A stretch of DNA of 64,000 bases from Hirudinaria manillensis (lineage: Eukaryota; Annelida; Clitellata; Hirudinida; Hirudinidae): the NCBI GenBank assembly GCA_034509925.1, contig CM067537.1:7543501-7607500 (forward strand), given 5' to 3'. The position numbers and the translations under genes were made by a program. Under the pieces are notes generated by a model that saw only the letters and a program-made list of their open reading frames with translations, was not told where the DNA came from and searched no databases. The first letter of the stretch is position 1. Each line of letters starts with the position of its first letter. Shown piece after piece: positions 1 to 11,324 of this stretch.

Positions 1-973
1 TTTATTAACAACAATATTTTATGGCCGTTTTAGAATAAAAAACAAAACAATTTGCTTACTTAATAAATCAGTCGCAGGCCCCTTCAAAGAAAGCACAACA
101 AAAGATTTCATGACTAGAATCGTTGGAAATCACGATTCCGTTTTATTTATGGAAACCGTCGTGATTTAAGAGATCCCAACACTGAACAGCATCAACCCCC
201 CCCCCTCCACTCACTTGAGAACGACCTCTGAATGCACTTTATGAATCCAGGAATAAATTTAAAGAATTACAAGAAAATTAAACGAACTCAGTGCTTCCGG
301 AAGAGAACATCTTATCAGTGCATCCGCTTTGGGAGTTCAAATTTCAAGAAACCTAAGACTAGGAATCACAGACTACCGCTGGCGATGGTTCATTAAAATA
401 TTTATTTAAGTGGATTAATCTAATTTAATTCCTAATACAATTTAAATATTTTAATTAAGAGTATAAAAAAAAAGGAATTCGTAATGATTTGTTCTGTGCA
501 TGATCCAATTGCGTGATCCTCTTCCTAGATAATATCTATAATGCCCAGGGAATTTCCCACACTAAAATAAAGAATAATCCTCCATCGTTTATCTTTCAGA
601 AGCCTTTTCTATGTAATTATTTCTTATGCAGTTTAAAAGAGCCCACGCCTCTGTAAGTGAGTTGGCATTGTTCACTTCTGCCCTTGTAAAAGCGTTGAAA
701 ACTGAATGATTTTCATCCCATTGATTCTAGAAATTCTGAGAATTGTATTGAAGCATTGCTAATCTTAAAAACAAAATCATTAATTGGTTTTAATTGGTTG
801 ATATAATTGATAATATTTAATTACCTACGAAACTGCAGAAGCTCAAAAGATGTTTCTAAACAGCTAGGCGTTGTAAATGATTCGTCATTAAATGTCAAGA
901 ATGTTCCTCGTTAGAAGCAGAACGAACTAATGTTTAAAATACGACTCAGGGTTACTCGTCTGTGCCAGTGCCA
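1..973. other. AT-rich flank, no gene seen
   Basis: I see no convincing exon here on either strand. The right part is probably the 3' untranslated region of the minus-strand apple/collagen gene whose stop codon lies at 974. The stretch is AT-rich, with a C-rich run near 197-207 and an A-rich run near 465-474. The nearest reverse-complement poly(A) signals (TTTATT near 143 and 401) are several hundred bases from the stop, so the transcript end cannot be fixed. Confidence 0.5.
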
Positions 974-3900
974 TCAGGCGTGCAGCTCCGGGAAGGCCTT
1001 GGAAAGAGCGCTGGTAAAGACGCATTCCTCGATGGTTGGTCTCGCTGAGGAATCGAGTGGTTGAACTGATTGCTTGAGGTTGAAGTTCTTTCTTAGCGAC
1101 GAAGTCGGTGATGAGATGAACATAGGCACGTTGTCCTTACTCGAGGTCACGGAGTTCGCTTCCCAGTAGTGATCTTCTTTTCCATTCAGCTTTCTATCCA
1201 CTCTCGCGTTCATCCATCTCTTGCAGAAATAGAAGAAAGCCATGACAATCAGAGTCGTTCCAGCAGAGACCAAAGGAGTGAGGATCAAGATGGTCAACCA
1301 GACTTTTTCGTGGACAATTTTTGAGGAACTTTCTTCGGTCGGATGAGTCTTGGTGTCTGTTCCAATTGATGGGGTTGAACCTCTAGGGTCACCCTCCACC
1401 ATTATTCCCAGAGCCATAGCCGGACCTGAAAATATGTTTGAAATCGATAAAGTTTTGGAGTAAAGATAATTTGATTTTTAAATATAACTGAGAAATTGAA
1501 CTGAAGAAAGGAAAAATTGAAATAATAATTATTACTAAATTGAATTGGAACTGAATTAAAGAATTCTATCTAGGTTAAAAATGTAGCCAAGTGCAACAAC
1601 TTGAAAATGTTAAAAACTGAATTTTAAGTGAAAAAGAAACGAAACATTAAAATAAATTTCCATAAAAATGTCACAAATGTCATTTGTCTTACTTGCAATA
1701 GGACATCTACTGACGAGGTAGTACTGATCAACATCGGAATTATTATACTTCAAGTTCAGGTTGACAGCATTCGTATGCAGCCAGCACTGGGCAGCTACTT
1801 TGTTCCATTCTGCAACTAAACAGGAGGGATTGGCCAGACAGGCCAGTTGGCAGGCTTGCGGTCCGTTTGGACCAGGGTACAAGCTGGCCCCGAGAGAGTT
1901 GGTGTTGGGGATTGCTCGCCAGATGGGTGTGCAGCTCTCGTGATATGCTGGAAAAACAAGAATTCAGACTTTTTTAAGTATGTGGCTATTGCTTATTTTA
2001 ATAATGTGATGGTAATACCCCTTCCATAACTGAAGGAGCGCCTTTATTGGCAGGTCAGCATAAATTATGCCTGTTATGGCAGGTGAGCATTGTCATTCAT
2101 CTTATGAATTAATAGATAGGTATTTTTTTGCATATTTTTGCTTTTTAAATGAGATTAGGAGTTGAGTATTAAGCGATAGATCTAGTTTTACAGACAGGTC
2201 TAGTTACTAAATTTTAAACGCACACGGGGTATTTCCGGGTTGCCCACCGGGTGGGCCTGGTGGTCCTGGGGGTCCGGGTGGACCCGTATCTCCCTTGGGC
2301 CCTTGTAATTAATGGATTTTTTTAAAGAAATTATTTATATAAATGACGAAACTCCCTAATTAATTTTCAAACTACTGTTTTACCTTGATGACCTGGAGGT
2401 CCAATCGGTCCTTTTAAATTCATATTTGTAAATTATTGCGAATAAATATTTAAAATCGCTAGAAATAAATGCTTGAAATTACTACATATATGTCAAAATA
2501 ATTACCAATAAATGTTCCAGCATATTGTAATAAAAGATCTATTGTAATACAAAGGAAGTATTTTTAATTAATTTTTGCTTGCAAAGGTTCACGTACCCGT
2601 TGGACCTGTTGCTCCTAAGAAAAAATATTTAAAAATTCAACAAATTATTGTTTTTAAATTAATTTTATAATTAAAATTAATTTTGAAATAAATCTTTGAA
2701 AACAAAAAAATAAAAATACAAATGGATTGAGAAATAATTTTTGAAACATCTGCACATAAATAATACTGACTTTCACGACTTCCCGAGAACGGTTACAACT
2801 TGGTAATGTTGTAAATATTTATTTATTTAACTATTTATTATTATTTAAAATAATTATTTTATTATTTATTAATCGCTATCCTTAACATATTTTCAATTCT
2901 ATGAATGATCATTTATTGCTCAATATAATTTTTTTTATGAGAAAGTTGTTTAATTCTCCCTGTAATCATTAGAGATTAGAATCACTATCTAACCATTAAT
3001 CTATTGTTTGTACAAAATCTGTGATGCATTTTTAATTAAATTTAAAAAAAAAACTAACGAAAGCTATTAATGTTACCTATGGAAGGATTTCCTGGACCAC
3101 CTGAATGAAATGAACATGCTACGTTAAGGTGTGTACTGCATCAAGTGAAGATTCTAACTTGTCGATTTTAAATTTTACATTATTTATAAATTTACAAACT
3201 CAGTTTAATTAATTTTTTAAAAACATTTCCAGCTAAGTTTCCTGCTCGGTTTAAGAAGTACTAACGTGCCAGGAATTTAAATTCTTAGACTTAACAAGTG
3301 AATCAAAAATACACAAAATTCACTAATGAATCTCCTAGGATTAAGAAGCGCCAAAGTTGCAGACGATTTTGTCATCTCGGATGTCAATATTTGCTTTGAC
3401 GTGAGCAAGACATCCAGCTGGTATATTCACATCTTTAGTTAGTGGATCATTTCGAGACAGGCAATAATGCATGAGAGATCGCATGACAACATAATGTTTG
3501 TTCAGCGTCTTAGGCAGAATCTAAGACATTACAGTCCAAATAACATTCTTTCCCAAATATTCTCCTCTATGAATGTCCTTATGAATCTCATGGGCAGTGC
3601 TAGCGTGCCATGAATTTATGTGATTTGACCATTGAATTTCGATTACCTTAAGTCCAATGTTAATCCAAAACTTTAGTTAAAGTATGGTTAGAAGTCCAAA
3701 ATTATAAGCTGTAGTTACTAATTAAATATCGTACTAATGGATAAATTTATTGTTCACTGCATCGATATCTATAAAGGGGGGATTACGAGCAAAAAATGAA
3801 TTTAAACCAAATGTCATTTAAAAACAAAATCTACAATTTAATATAATCAATGTCCAAAGCAAATAAATAAATTAAACCAAATAAATTATCCCAGCGCCAT

Positions 3901-4500
3901 GTTTATAAATCATTCACTCAATTTAATTTCATCTAAGAAAGAAAGAAAGAAAATCTAACTAGGGCAATTGCTCGCTTTGACCATGGCGTCCACTCCTGGA
4001 TACTCAAAGGTACTGAAAAGATCGTCGGCGTTGTTATGGAACCAGCAGTAAAAGATAAAAGGTGCATTCCTTCTGTCCACATCAACTGCCAAACACCCCG
4101 TCATGTTGAGACATTCGTCCAGGCAGCCCTGAGACGTGGTTTGGCTGGAAGGACGGAAGGCATTTCTGAAGTTCGTGTTGGAATAATTGGTCCATGTCGT
4201 CTTGCAAGCTGGAATTTATAAATTTTATAAATTCTTTTTTATTTCTCTTTATGTTGGATTTTTTTTATGGTTTAGTCGAGTTTAGTTTAATTAATCTGTG
4301 ATTTATAAAAATCTAAAAAAAAAAGAAGATTTTATACTCTATATTCTGATATTCACAATATTGCAGAAAAAAATATTTTAATAATAATTTATTTTTCCAA
4401 AATAATCTCACCTACCTTGAAAATAAGATGAAAAAGTAAAGTTGACGATGCTGGTCAATATTAGAAACTTGGAAAATCCCCCAGCGCTCTTAAGAAGCAT
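974..4500 (-). CDS. Type I membrane protein: two PAN/apple-like modules flanking a short collagen helix
   Basis: Eight exons, read on the minus strand: 4500-4416, 4208-3960, 3100-3077, 2614-2597, 2410-2384, 2301-2248, 1947-1693, 1425-974. They sum to 1164 nt, giving 387 residues plus stop, and every intron is phase 1. Exon 1 encodes a signal peptide (MLLKSAGGFSKFLILTSIVN). Exon 2 (about residues 29-111) and exon 7 (about 153-237) each encode a six-cysteine module with a shared pattern: C-x(3)-W, NTN, CxxxC, C-L-x-A/V, CW-F/L-H, then a terminal CP. This resembles a PAN/apple fold. Exons 3-6 (24, 18, 27 and 54 nt) encode a Gly-X-Y stretch of about 41 residues with split glycine codons and one interruption. 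Exon 8 holds one transmembrane helix (about residues 255-280) and a tail of about 105 residues rich in Ser and Thr. The likely role is a cell-surface or matrix-adhesion protein that trimerises through the collagen part; that is inference. The donors of exon 2 (GTTAGA) and exon 6 (GTGGGC) are weak. I do not recognise an orthologue. Confidence 0.8.
3341..3643 (-). pseudogene. Degenerate protein-like remnant inside intron 2 of the apple/collagen gene
   Basis: On the minus strand, one frame reads about 100 codons of protein-like sequence broken by a single TAG at 3521-3523 and ending with TAA at 3341-3343. It includes the stretches HEIHKDIHRGEYLGKNV and IPAGCLAHVKANIDI. Composition is less AT-rich than the surrounding intron. 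It has no clear splice borders and no fit to the phase-1 exons of the host gene. It could be a broken transposon or retrocopy fragment. I do not recognise the family, and it may be chance. Confidence 0.3.
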
Positions 4501-5615
4501 ATTTTTTCAAATGATAAAAATTTATGCTTTTCTATTTGAATTTTTTATTTAAAATTAGAATTTCCTGTTATATTCATTGAATTGTTTTGTCCTAATCTAT
4601 GAAATTCTCACGTTTGGGTTTATAAGGCCTCGTGAGTCAACATTTAACCTGATCAAACTCTCATTGGTAAACACGTTTTTCATCGATTCGCAGTTGATGC
4701 CAGCACCATTACGTCTAAATTCCAGATTTAATTAGTATAATTGTGCCTTATTAAGGAATTAATTGGTTGGTTATATTAGACACTTTTATGCAAAAGATAT
4801 GTATAAGAATACGTGTATAAGTATTGTTGTAACCCTGTATCTAGTATGCTTCTTAATACATTATTCAAATATATTATATAAATTACATGATTGTTTTTGC
4901 CAGGCAAAAAATGTTGACGATAAAATTTTCCACATTTTGGTTTTCGGGGGACACTGAAGTACGTCATCCTACGGATAGTTATATTAATTTCAACTTTTCA
5001 AACAGCTTGCCTGAGTTCAAAGAGTACCTTGACAGCAATTTTCTCAAAGCCAAAAAAATTTGTTTTGTTTCACAACTTCGAACTTTGACCTTCTTAAATC
5101 AGAGGTCCCTGACCTTCGCACCATCCTCGAGGGTCGTATTCTAAAGTCTTTAGGGTTCCAAAAAGTAAAATTTTCAAAAATTAAATAATAATCATAAAAT
5201 ATTTTATGAATATCCCTTCAGGATACCGCCGAATTTATTTATTTAACTCGGTAATGGGTTTTTGTGAAGAAAATCACATTAAAAGCAAATGTTTGTACAA
5301 ATTCCCAGTGAGCCACAGAAATAAACCAGAATCAATTGACATCAATTTAAAATATAATGCTCAAAATATGCTTTTTCTGCAAATAAATAAAATAATTTAA
5401 ATAATTCTTAGGTTATGCAATATTAGGTCCTAAGGTTGCATAAAGGTCTCGTTTAAAAACCTCGAGCTGAGCAGAACGTATGTTCATTGATTAATAATAC
5501 TGTAGCAATTCATTAAAATCAAAATAAATATATTTAAATCAGAGGCTAAAAAGCGATTTTTTCCTAAGTCAAAATGTCATTCTTGAGCCTGACTTCGTTT
5601 GATGCAAAGTGAATC
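4501..5615. promoter_or_regulatory. Intergenic region between divergent genes
   Basis: About 1.1 kb separates the start codon of the minus-strand apple/collagen gene from the start of OATP gene A on the plus strand. The 5' flanks of both genes must lie here. Short open frames are present but have no splice context, no homology and AT-rich codons. I see no clear TATA element. From 5574 to 5612 there is a degenerate copy of the ancestral first exon of gene A, described with that gene. Confidence 0.5.
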
Positions 5616-8600
5616 ATGACTACGAAGTATAAAATCAATAAAGTACTGGTAATCTTTATTTTATTTATATTCTTTCCGGCATTTATTAATTAAATGAATA
5701 ACATTTTAATATAGGAAATAGAAAAAAATTCCGTGGACAAAAACTTATCCACCGAAGATGATGAAAAGAGATCAACGAGGCTGCTTTGGTTGTTTATGTT
5801 CAATGTTTGTGCCGTGTCGATGGGCCATGTCATCCTGACGGTCTACACGAATGGTGTCATCAGGACCATTGAGAGACGCTTTGGATTGAGCAGTGCCAAA
5901 AGCGGATTGCTGAACAGCTGCAACGATATCATTCACATTTGTCTGGTTATTTTCATCGGTTATTTCGGACAAAGGTACAACAAGCCAAGAATAATATGCG
6001 TCACCATCATGTTTTCTGCCTTCGCTGGAGTCATGATGGCCAGTCCTCATATTCTTTTCTCAGATTACGATGACAGCTACTCACACAGACAAACGTTTAG
6101 TCCAACCGATAATGATCAAATGCATTTTAAAACTGCCGAAAACAAGGAACAGTTGGCAAGACGTTCATTGACTGGTGAATTTACTTCGACCCCAGGAAAC
6201 GTCTATTCTGTTTTTTCAACGTCATCCCCGAACCCCGATTCAACGAATAACTTAAATAAAGAAAAGTATGCAAGCGACATCCAGTACTGCACCAATTCTG
6301 GAAATGCTAGCCATGGCTTGGAAATTGTAAATTGCGAAGATATCGATCAGAACAGACTGCATCCAGCCTTCTACATATTCGTCATAGCACAACTTATCAG
6401 CGGTATAGGAACTTCTGCAGTCTTCACTCTTTCTATGGCCTACGTGGACGAAAATGCCCCCAAACACAAGGCATCAATTTACATCGGTAAGTTAGGGTCT
6501 GATGAATGTTTTAAAAAAAAAGTATATCTATTTACAAGTTTTTTTTATTTAAATGTAAATGTTTTGATCAATTGCTTTTCTTGTACTGGACAACACTTTC
6601 ATTTCCAGGAGTATTTTTGAGCTTGTTTTCATTCGCTCCAGCAGCCGGTTTTATGTTGGCTACAATGTGTCTCAAATTGCCTGAGAATCTTCTGTCAAGT
6701 GGGCATTAGGAAGTTTTCCAAGTGACGTAAAATATTTCCCGAAGATTTTAAAATGGACTTGTTAAGAATTTAATAATTTCTCTATTTGTACATTAATATA
6801 ATACCAACTTTTTAATTATGCAGGCAATAATTTGGACTCTTTAAATCAGTCCTTTATTGGATGCTGGTGGTTAGGATATTTGATTGGGGGCATTTATATA
6901 GCGGTATTTGCCGCTCCATTATGGCGGTATCCTAAACAAATCTCAAGAAAGATCCTATATCGAGAACTGAACGCTGAGAGGGCAGTATTTATAAGGGGCA
7001 AGAAGGAAGAGGGATTTTCACAACATGTAAAAGGTTGATGTCAGAAACTAATCAACATTATATGATCAAACGAAGAAAATTAGAAACTGGTTCAATTTGT
7101 TTCAGACATGCCCAAAGCCTTTGTTAGCTTGTTGTCAAATAAGCTGTTTGTAATCAACCTTTGCCAAAAAATATGCGGCGTTTATAGTATCCACGCTATC
7201 TTCGTCAACCTGGTCAGATACATCGAGATAAATTTCAATAGGACGGCCGCTGAGGGAAGCATCATTGCTGGTAATTAATAAAAAAATAATAATAAAATTA
7301 AATTTAAAAATATAGTTCTTTTATGGCAATGTCCTCTGGTTCTTAATTTTTAGAATTATAATTCACGTTGCATCAGGCACTAAGCCATCGAAATATCCAT
7401 TGTCATTAAAGTTTCTTTGCACATTTAAATCGCATTTATAATTACCATTTATAAATTAATCACATTTATTGAAATCAATTAATCAAATCTTGTAAAAAAA
7501 AAAATTCCACAGGTGTCGTGTCTGCTGTAACTGGTGCAGTCGGCAATATAGTTGGAGGAGCATTGGTGTCGAGGTACAAGATGAGAGCCATCGATGGAAT
7601 AAGACTTGTGCTTTTTGCCAGCTTCATGTTCGCCTCAGGGAACCTCATCCTTATGAACTTGGCCTGTCCTCAAGTGGAGATGGATATGAATTACGATCCC
7701 AAACTCGAAATGTTGGTGAAAACTACTTAATTATTTCTCTGGTGCTTATATAATGTTCTATTCTTGATTTATATGATTGATATCTTTAATATACGTTTCC
7801 ATCTATAATTTGTCAGTGCCAATGTTTATAAAAAAATATAAACAAATTAATTTATTACTTCTTAGGAACACGGTCATCAACGACTGCAACAAACCCTGCC
7901 ACTGCACAACAAACAGAATCGATTACAGACCCATTTGTGCCAGTAACAACGTCAGTTACTTCTCACCTTGTGTGGCTGGTTGTAAGGAGTCAGTCAACGG
8001 TGTAAGATTCATTGTAACTCAATTACATTCAAATATTTCCAATTAATTAAAGTAAGTTTTTATTTTATGTAATATATTTTTAATCCTTTCTTCTAGACTT
8101 TTACCGATTGCACATGTCTGAACACCCCCAATTCGGAAAACGTTACAATCCTCGGCCAATATACAGATGGAACTGCCAGGCCAGGGTACTGCATTCCACC
8201 TTGTAATCTTTTGACCCCTTTTTGCATCATCCTTGCTGTCATGTCCTTCTGCTCTTCATTATGTGGAGTGTCTGCCACTATGATTAGTTTCAGGTAATTT
8301 GCTAATTCAAAGATAGTATTGTAAAATGTAGGTAGTGTTTTATGAAACTGTTGGAACATAAATAAAAATTGACTGAATAATTACAATTAGAATCGTTAAA
8401 GACGAAGAAAGGTCATTCGCGCTGGGAATAAATTCTTTTGCGGGAAACCTTTTAGGTGGGCTTTAATAACTCTACTGTAAATAGCTTCGTACAACTAAGC
8501 AATGGTTAAAAAGTTACTATAAGAATCTTATAGACTTAATTTAAATATTAACACTTTTGAACTAAAATTATGCATAAATTTATGTGTTTAAATTATAAAC

Positions 8601-9176
8601 TAGGTGCATTTAAAACAAACTCATTTCCAGGATTTATTCCGTCACCGCTGATATTTGGATTTCTCATCGATAAGAGCTGTACTCTTTGGCAGGTGACGTG
8701 CAAGACCATTGGGGCTTGTCTCATGTTTGACGTGGAGAGGTTAGTGGTAATTATGTCACTTTTGATACTCACTTCTCTTATAGAAATGTCAAAGACTGCA
8801 GTAATGCTTACTCCTGGAAATTTGAGTTGCACCGGCTTGGTAATTTTATTTTCCGCTCTTTCAAGAATATTTCAATTTTTAATTGAATAATCAAAATAAT
8901 CATTTTAATCAAATTAATCTCTGATCAATAATTCGACGAAAAAGAACTCTTATGCTGCTTAAGAATATGTTATAAAAAAAAATGAAAATATGTAAAACAT
9001 GAAATATTGGAATAATTTCAGTCATCCATTTCATTAGATTTCGATATTCCATTTTCGGAAGTGGTTTTGTCATCGAACTCATCAACTTCAGTCTCAACTT
9101 TTCCATTTTCCTGTTCCTGAGAAAGATGCCGCTCGGAGAAGCTCCCCTGTCAAGAAAGGAGGGGGAGACTTGTTAA
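5616..9176 (+). CDS. OATP/SLCO transporter, array gene A
   Basis: Organic-anion-transporting polypeptide: a plasma-membrane carrier taking up amphipathic organic anions. Exons: 5616-5642, 5715-6486, 6609-6698, 6824-7033, 7106-7270, 7513-7711, 7866-8001, 8097-8293, 8391-8455, 8631-8739, 9038-9176; 2109 nt, 702 residues. TM1-3 lie in exon 2 (first helix near residues 32-54), followed by a hypervariable loop and HPAFYIF before TM4. Exon 7 and the start of exon 8 encode the Kazal-like extracellular loop 5, with ten cysteines plus one upstream in ACPQ. The family signature D-x-RW-x-GAWW reads NQSFIGCWW here, so its aspartate is lost, unlike the other copies. Start choice: the first exon homologous to gene B begins with ATG at 5574 but hits TGA at 5610. 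The next in-frame ATG is 5616, and the ATG in exon 2 of gene B is GTG here (5733). The C-terminus is short compared with gene B. Probably functional. Confidence 0.9.
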
Positions 9177-11324
9177 TCAATTGACTTTCAATGAGGAGAC
9201 AATTAACATAATTATTGAACTATCGAACATAATTATTATAATTACGCTTTTGTTAAAGTGATAGTTTCAATTCAATTCTAACTTAAAGTCTATGTTCCAA
9301 AGTGTTCCACTTTACTGGTCTGTTTTAAGAGTTGGAATTAAAGGTCCGTGTTGCATAAGCATGGGACCTATTAAGCAATTGCTCGGATGCTGGTGCTATT
9401 TGCTGATGGGATTCTGAGTGTGAATCTATTCAATCCGCTTACAGGTGAAAACCTTAATTGTAGGTAACTTTCAGGTTGAAAATTCTTTTGTCCGTAAGCA
9501 TTCGTCAATACAACATTGACTCGCGAGTAAGTTTGACAAATAGGGCCTGGTATTTCTGTGACTCCTTTGACTGGGTTTAAAGCCATCTAGCACAGGTAGA
9601 ATTACCTTTTTGTTAGTATCTATTCAGAAGTATGAAATGCTTTTAGCTGCAATATTAATTTGGGAATGATAATGGCGAATAATTAGTAGGTTGCAAATTA
9701 ATTAGAATCGTATATCTTAGAGGTAAATCGCGTTGCAGTTTCCAAGGAATTTTTTTCCGGCTTTGTAAAGTAATGTTTTCGGTTGCTGTAATTTATGTAA
9801 TATTTTAATTATGCAATTGTAAATATAATTTTAGCAATGTCGGAGGTTTTCGACCAGTCATCGTTTAAAAAAGGACATTTTAAACTCTTCAGGCCAAATT
9901 TAATGAACATCCGTGAAATATTATATTATTTCTCCAAAAACTGTTCTAGTCATGCTTTTAGAGAGAGTGTGTGTGTTGCATCAACAACAACATCAGCAAC
10001 ACAATCAACAGATCACCACAAAATTCGGGAGCAACACCCATCACCGTCCACAGCACGGATTTTAAGTGACAAACAACTTGTCTGGTTATAGAAAACTTGC
10101 AGGCCTGCAATTTTACTTAATCTGAGGTTATGAACATCATCAGAGGCTTTCTTGAACCCAAGACATTTATTTTATTTAATAATGCGATTCTAACTTTCCT
10201 GAATTAATAAAAAAGATGAAGCGACACTTTAGCATCTCATGTTTTAATACTTTGGACTCCTTGGCTAGCCGTTATAGGTATCAAGAAAAAGCCAGATTCA
10301 ATTTTTCTTATACGATAATTGTTTTCGATAAAATTAACTCTTCTGGCATCAATGATATGAAAAAAAGGATGAATTTTAGGGTTTAAATGAAAATGGAAAG
10401 ATTATGTCAAAATTTTAAGAAAAATCCAACCTCTTTTTTTTTCCAGGACATTCTTCAAAGTCCAAAGATTTCTGTCGCCGTCATGTTTTGACATTACGAG
10501 ACATCTGTTTTAGATATAGTGATCAAATTTCAAATTTTTTTCCCGATAAAAAATTGTAATAAGCTTCATTTCCTGAATTATATAATCGCAAAAATAATTC
10601 CGAATGTCATCCCTAGCGAATCAGGTTTACTGAATGGTCTGTGAGGTGCCAGCAGGAAATTTAAATAAATCCGTGAAAATAGAAGCTTTAAATTCTTTTG
10701 TTTGTATTTTTAATCAGCTAAGTCTCTACATGGCAATCAAATCAACAAGGATCTCCACAATTTAAGTGCTGTCAGAGCAAAGTCTTCCAGTATGGCCATC
10801 CCATGACCCCATTGTTGTTTCTATAATGGCCAATTGTGATTTGTTAGTTTCGCAGTATTGAAAATTAGGTTCTGAATGTAGTTACAAATGCTTGTTGTTG
10901 TTCTGGTTTCAAACAAAACAGATAATTGGGTCAAGCACCAGTAGCACATTCTACATATTAAATCTCGTGCATTTCGGAGTTCCTCGCTGACAGAGTCACA
11001 TCGGTGAGAAAATATCTGACTCAGGTGAATGGATTGAATTTTTTTTACCGACTACGTCTGACTGGCGCAAATTAATTTAGGAATCGGCTTATTATCACGC
11101 CTGACCGTCAGCAAATGCAGAGGTTCTGAAATATCGAGTTCAAAGTTCGTGCTGTGCTTCATTTAAAAACTTCCAGCAAAGCAAAACAGTCTGTTTGTCA
11201 AGTCGACTAGTGAAAATGTAGAATGAGCACGCCAATGAAATATTTATGAGTATATCTGCTTACAATAAAAGTCGGAAATTAAGATCTGCAATCCCTTTTC
11301 TCCAAGTCATAACTGTCATTGATA
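9177..11324. other. Intergenic, OATP A to B
   Basis: About 2.1 kb with no supported gene. Short open frames (for example 9837-10091 plus and 9371-9586 minus) lack splice sites and any recognisable similarity. The last part, from about 11,290, resembles the flank just upstream of the first exon of gene A, consistent with tandem duplication of a unit that included promoter sequence. Confidence 0.5.

Noticed and set aside
3960..4213. The first six-Cys module as a separate small gene ending at the TAG just after it
   Set aside because: A phase-1 GTTAGA donor precedes the stop, both neighbours are also phase 1, and joining all eight exons gives an exact frame. The separate-gene reading remains possible but is less likely.
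5733..6620. OATP A read as starting at 5733
   Set aside because: The codon there is GTG, not ATG. The splice acceptor at 5713-5714 and comparison with gene B show it is inside exon 2, and past 6486 the frame is intron.
8570..8890. 106-codon plus frame in OATP A
   Set aside because: It is exon 10 of gene A read through flanking intron sequence on both sides.
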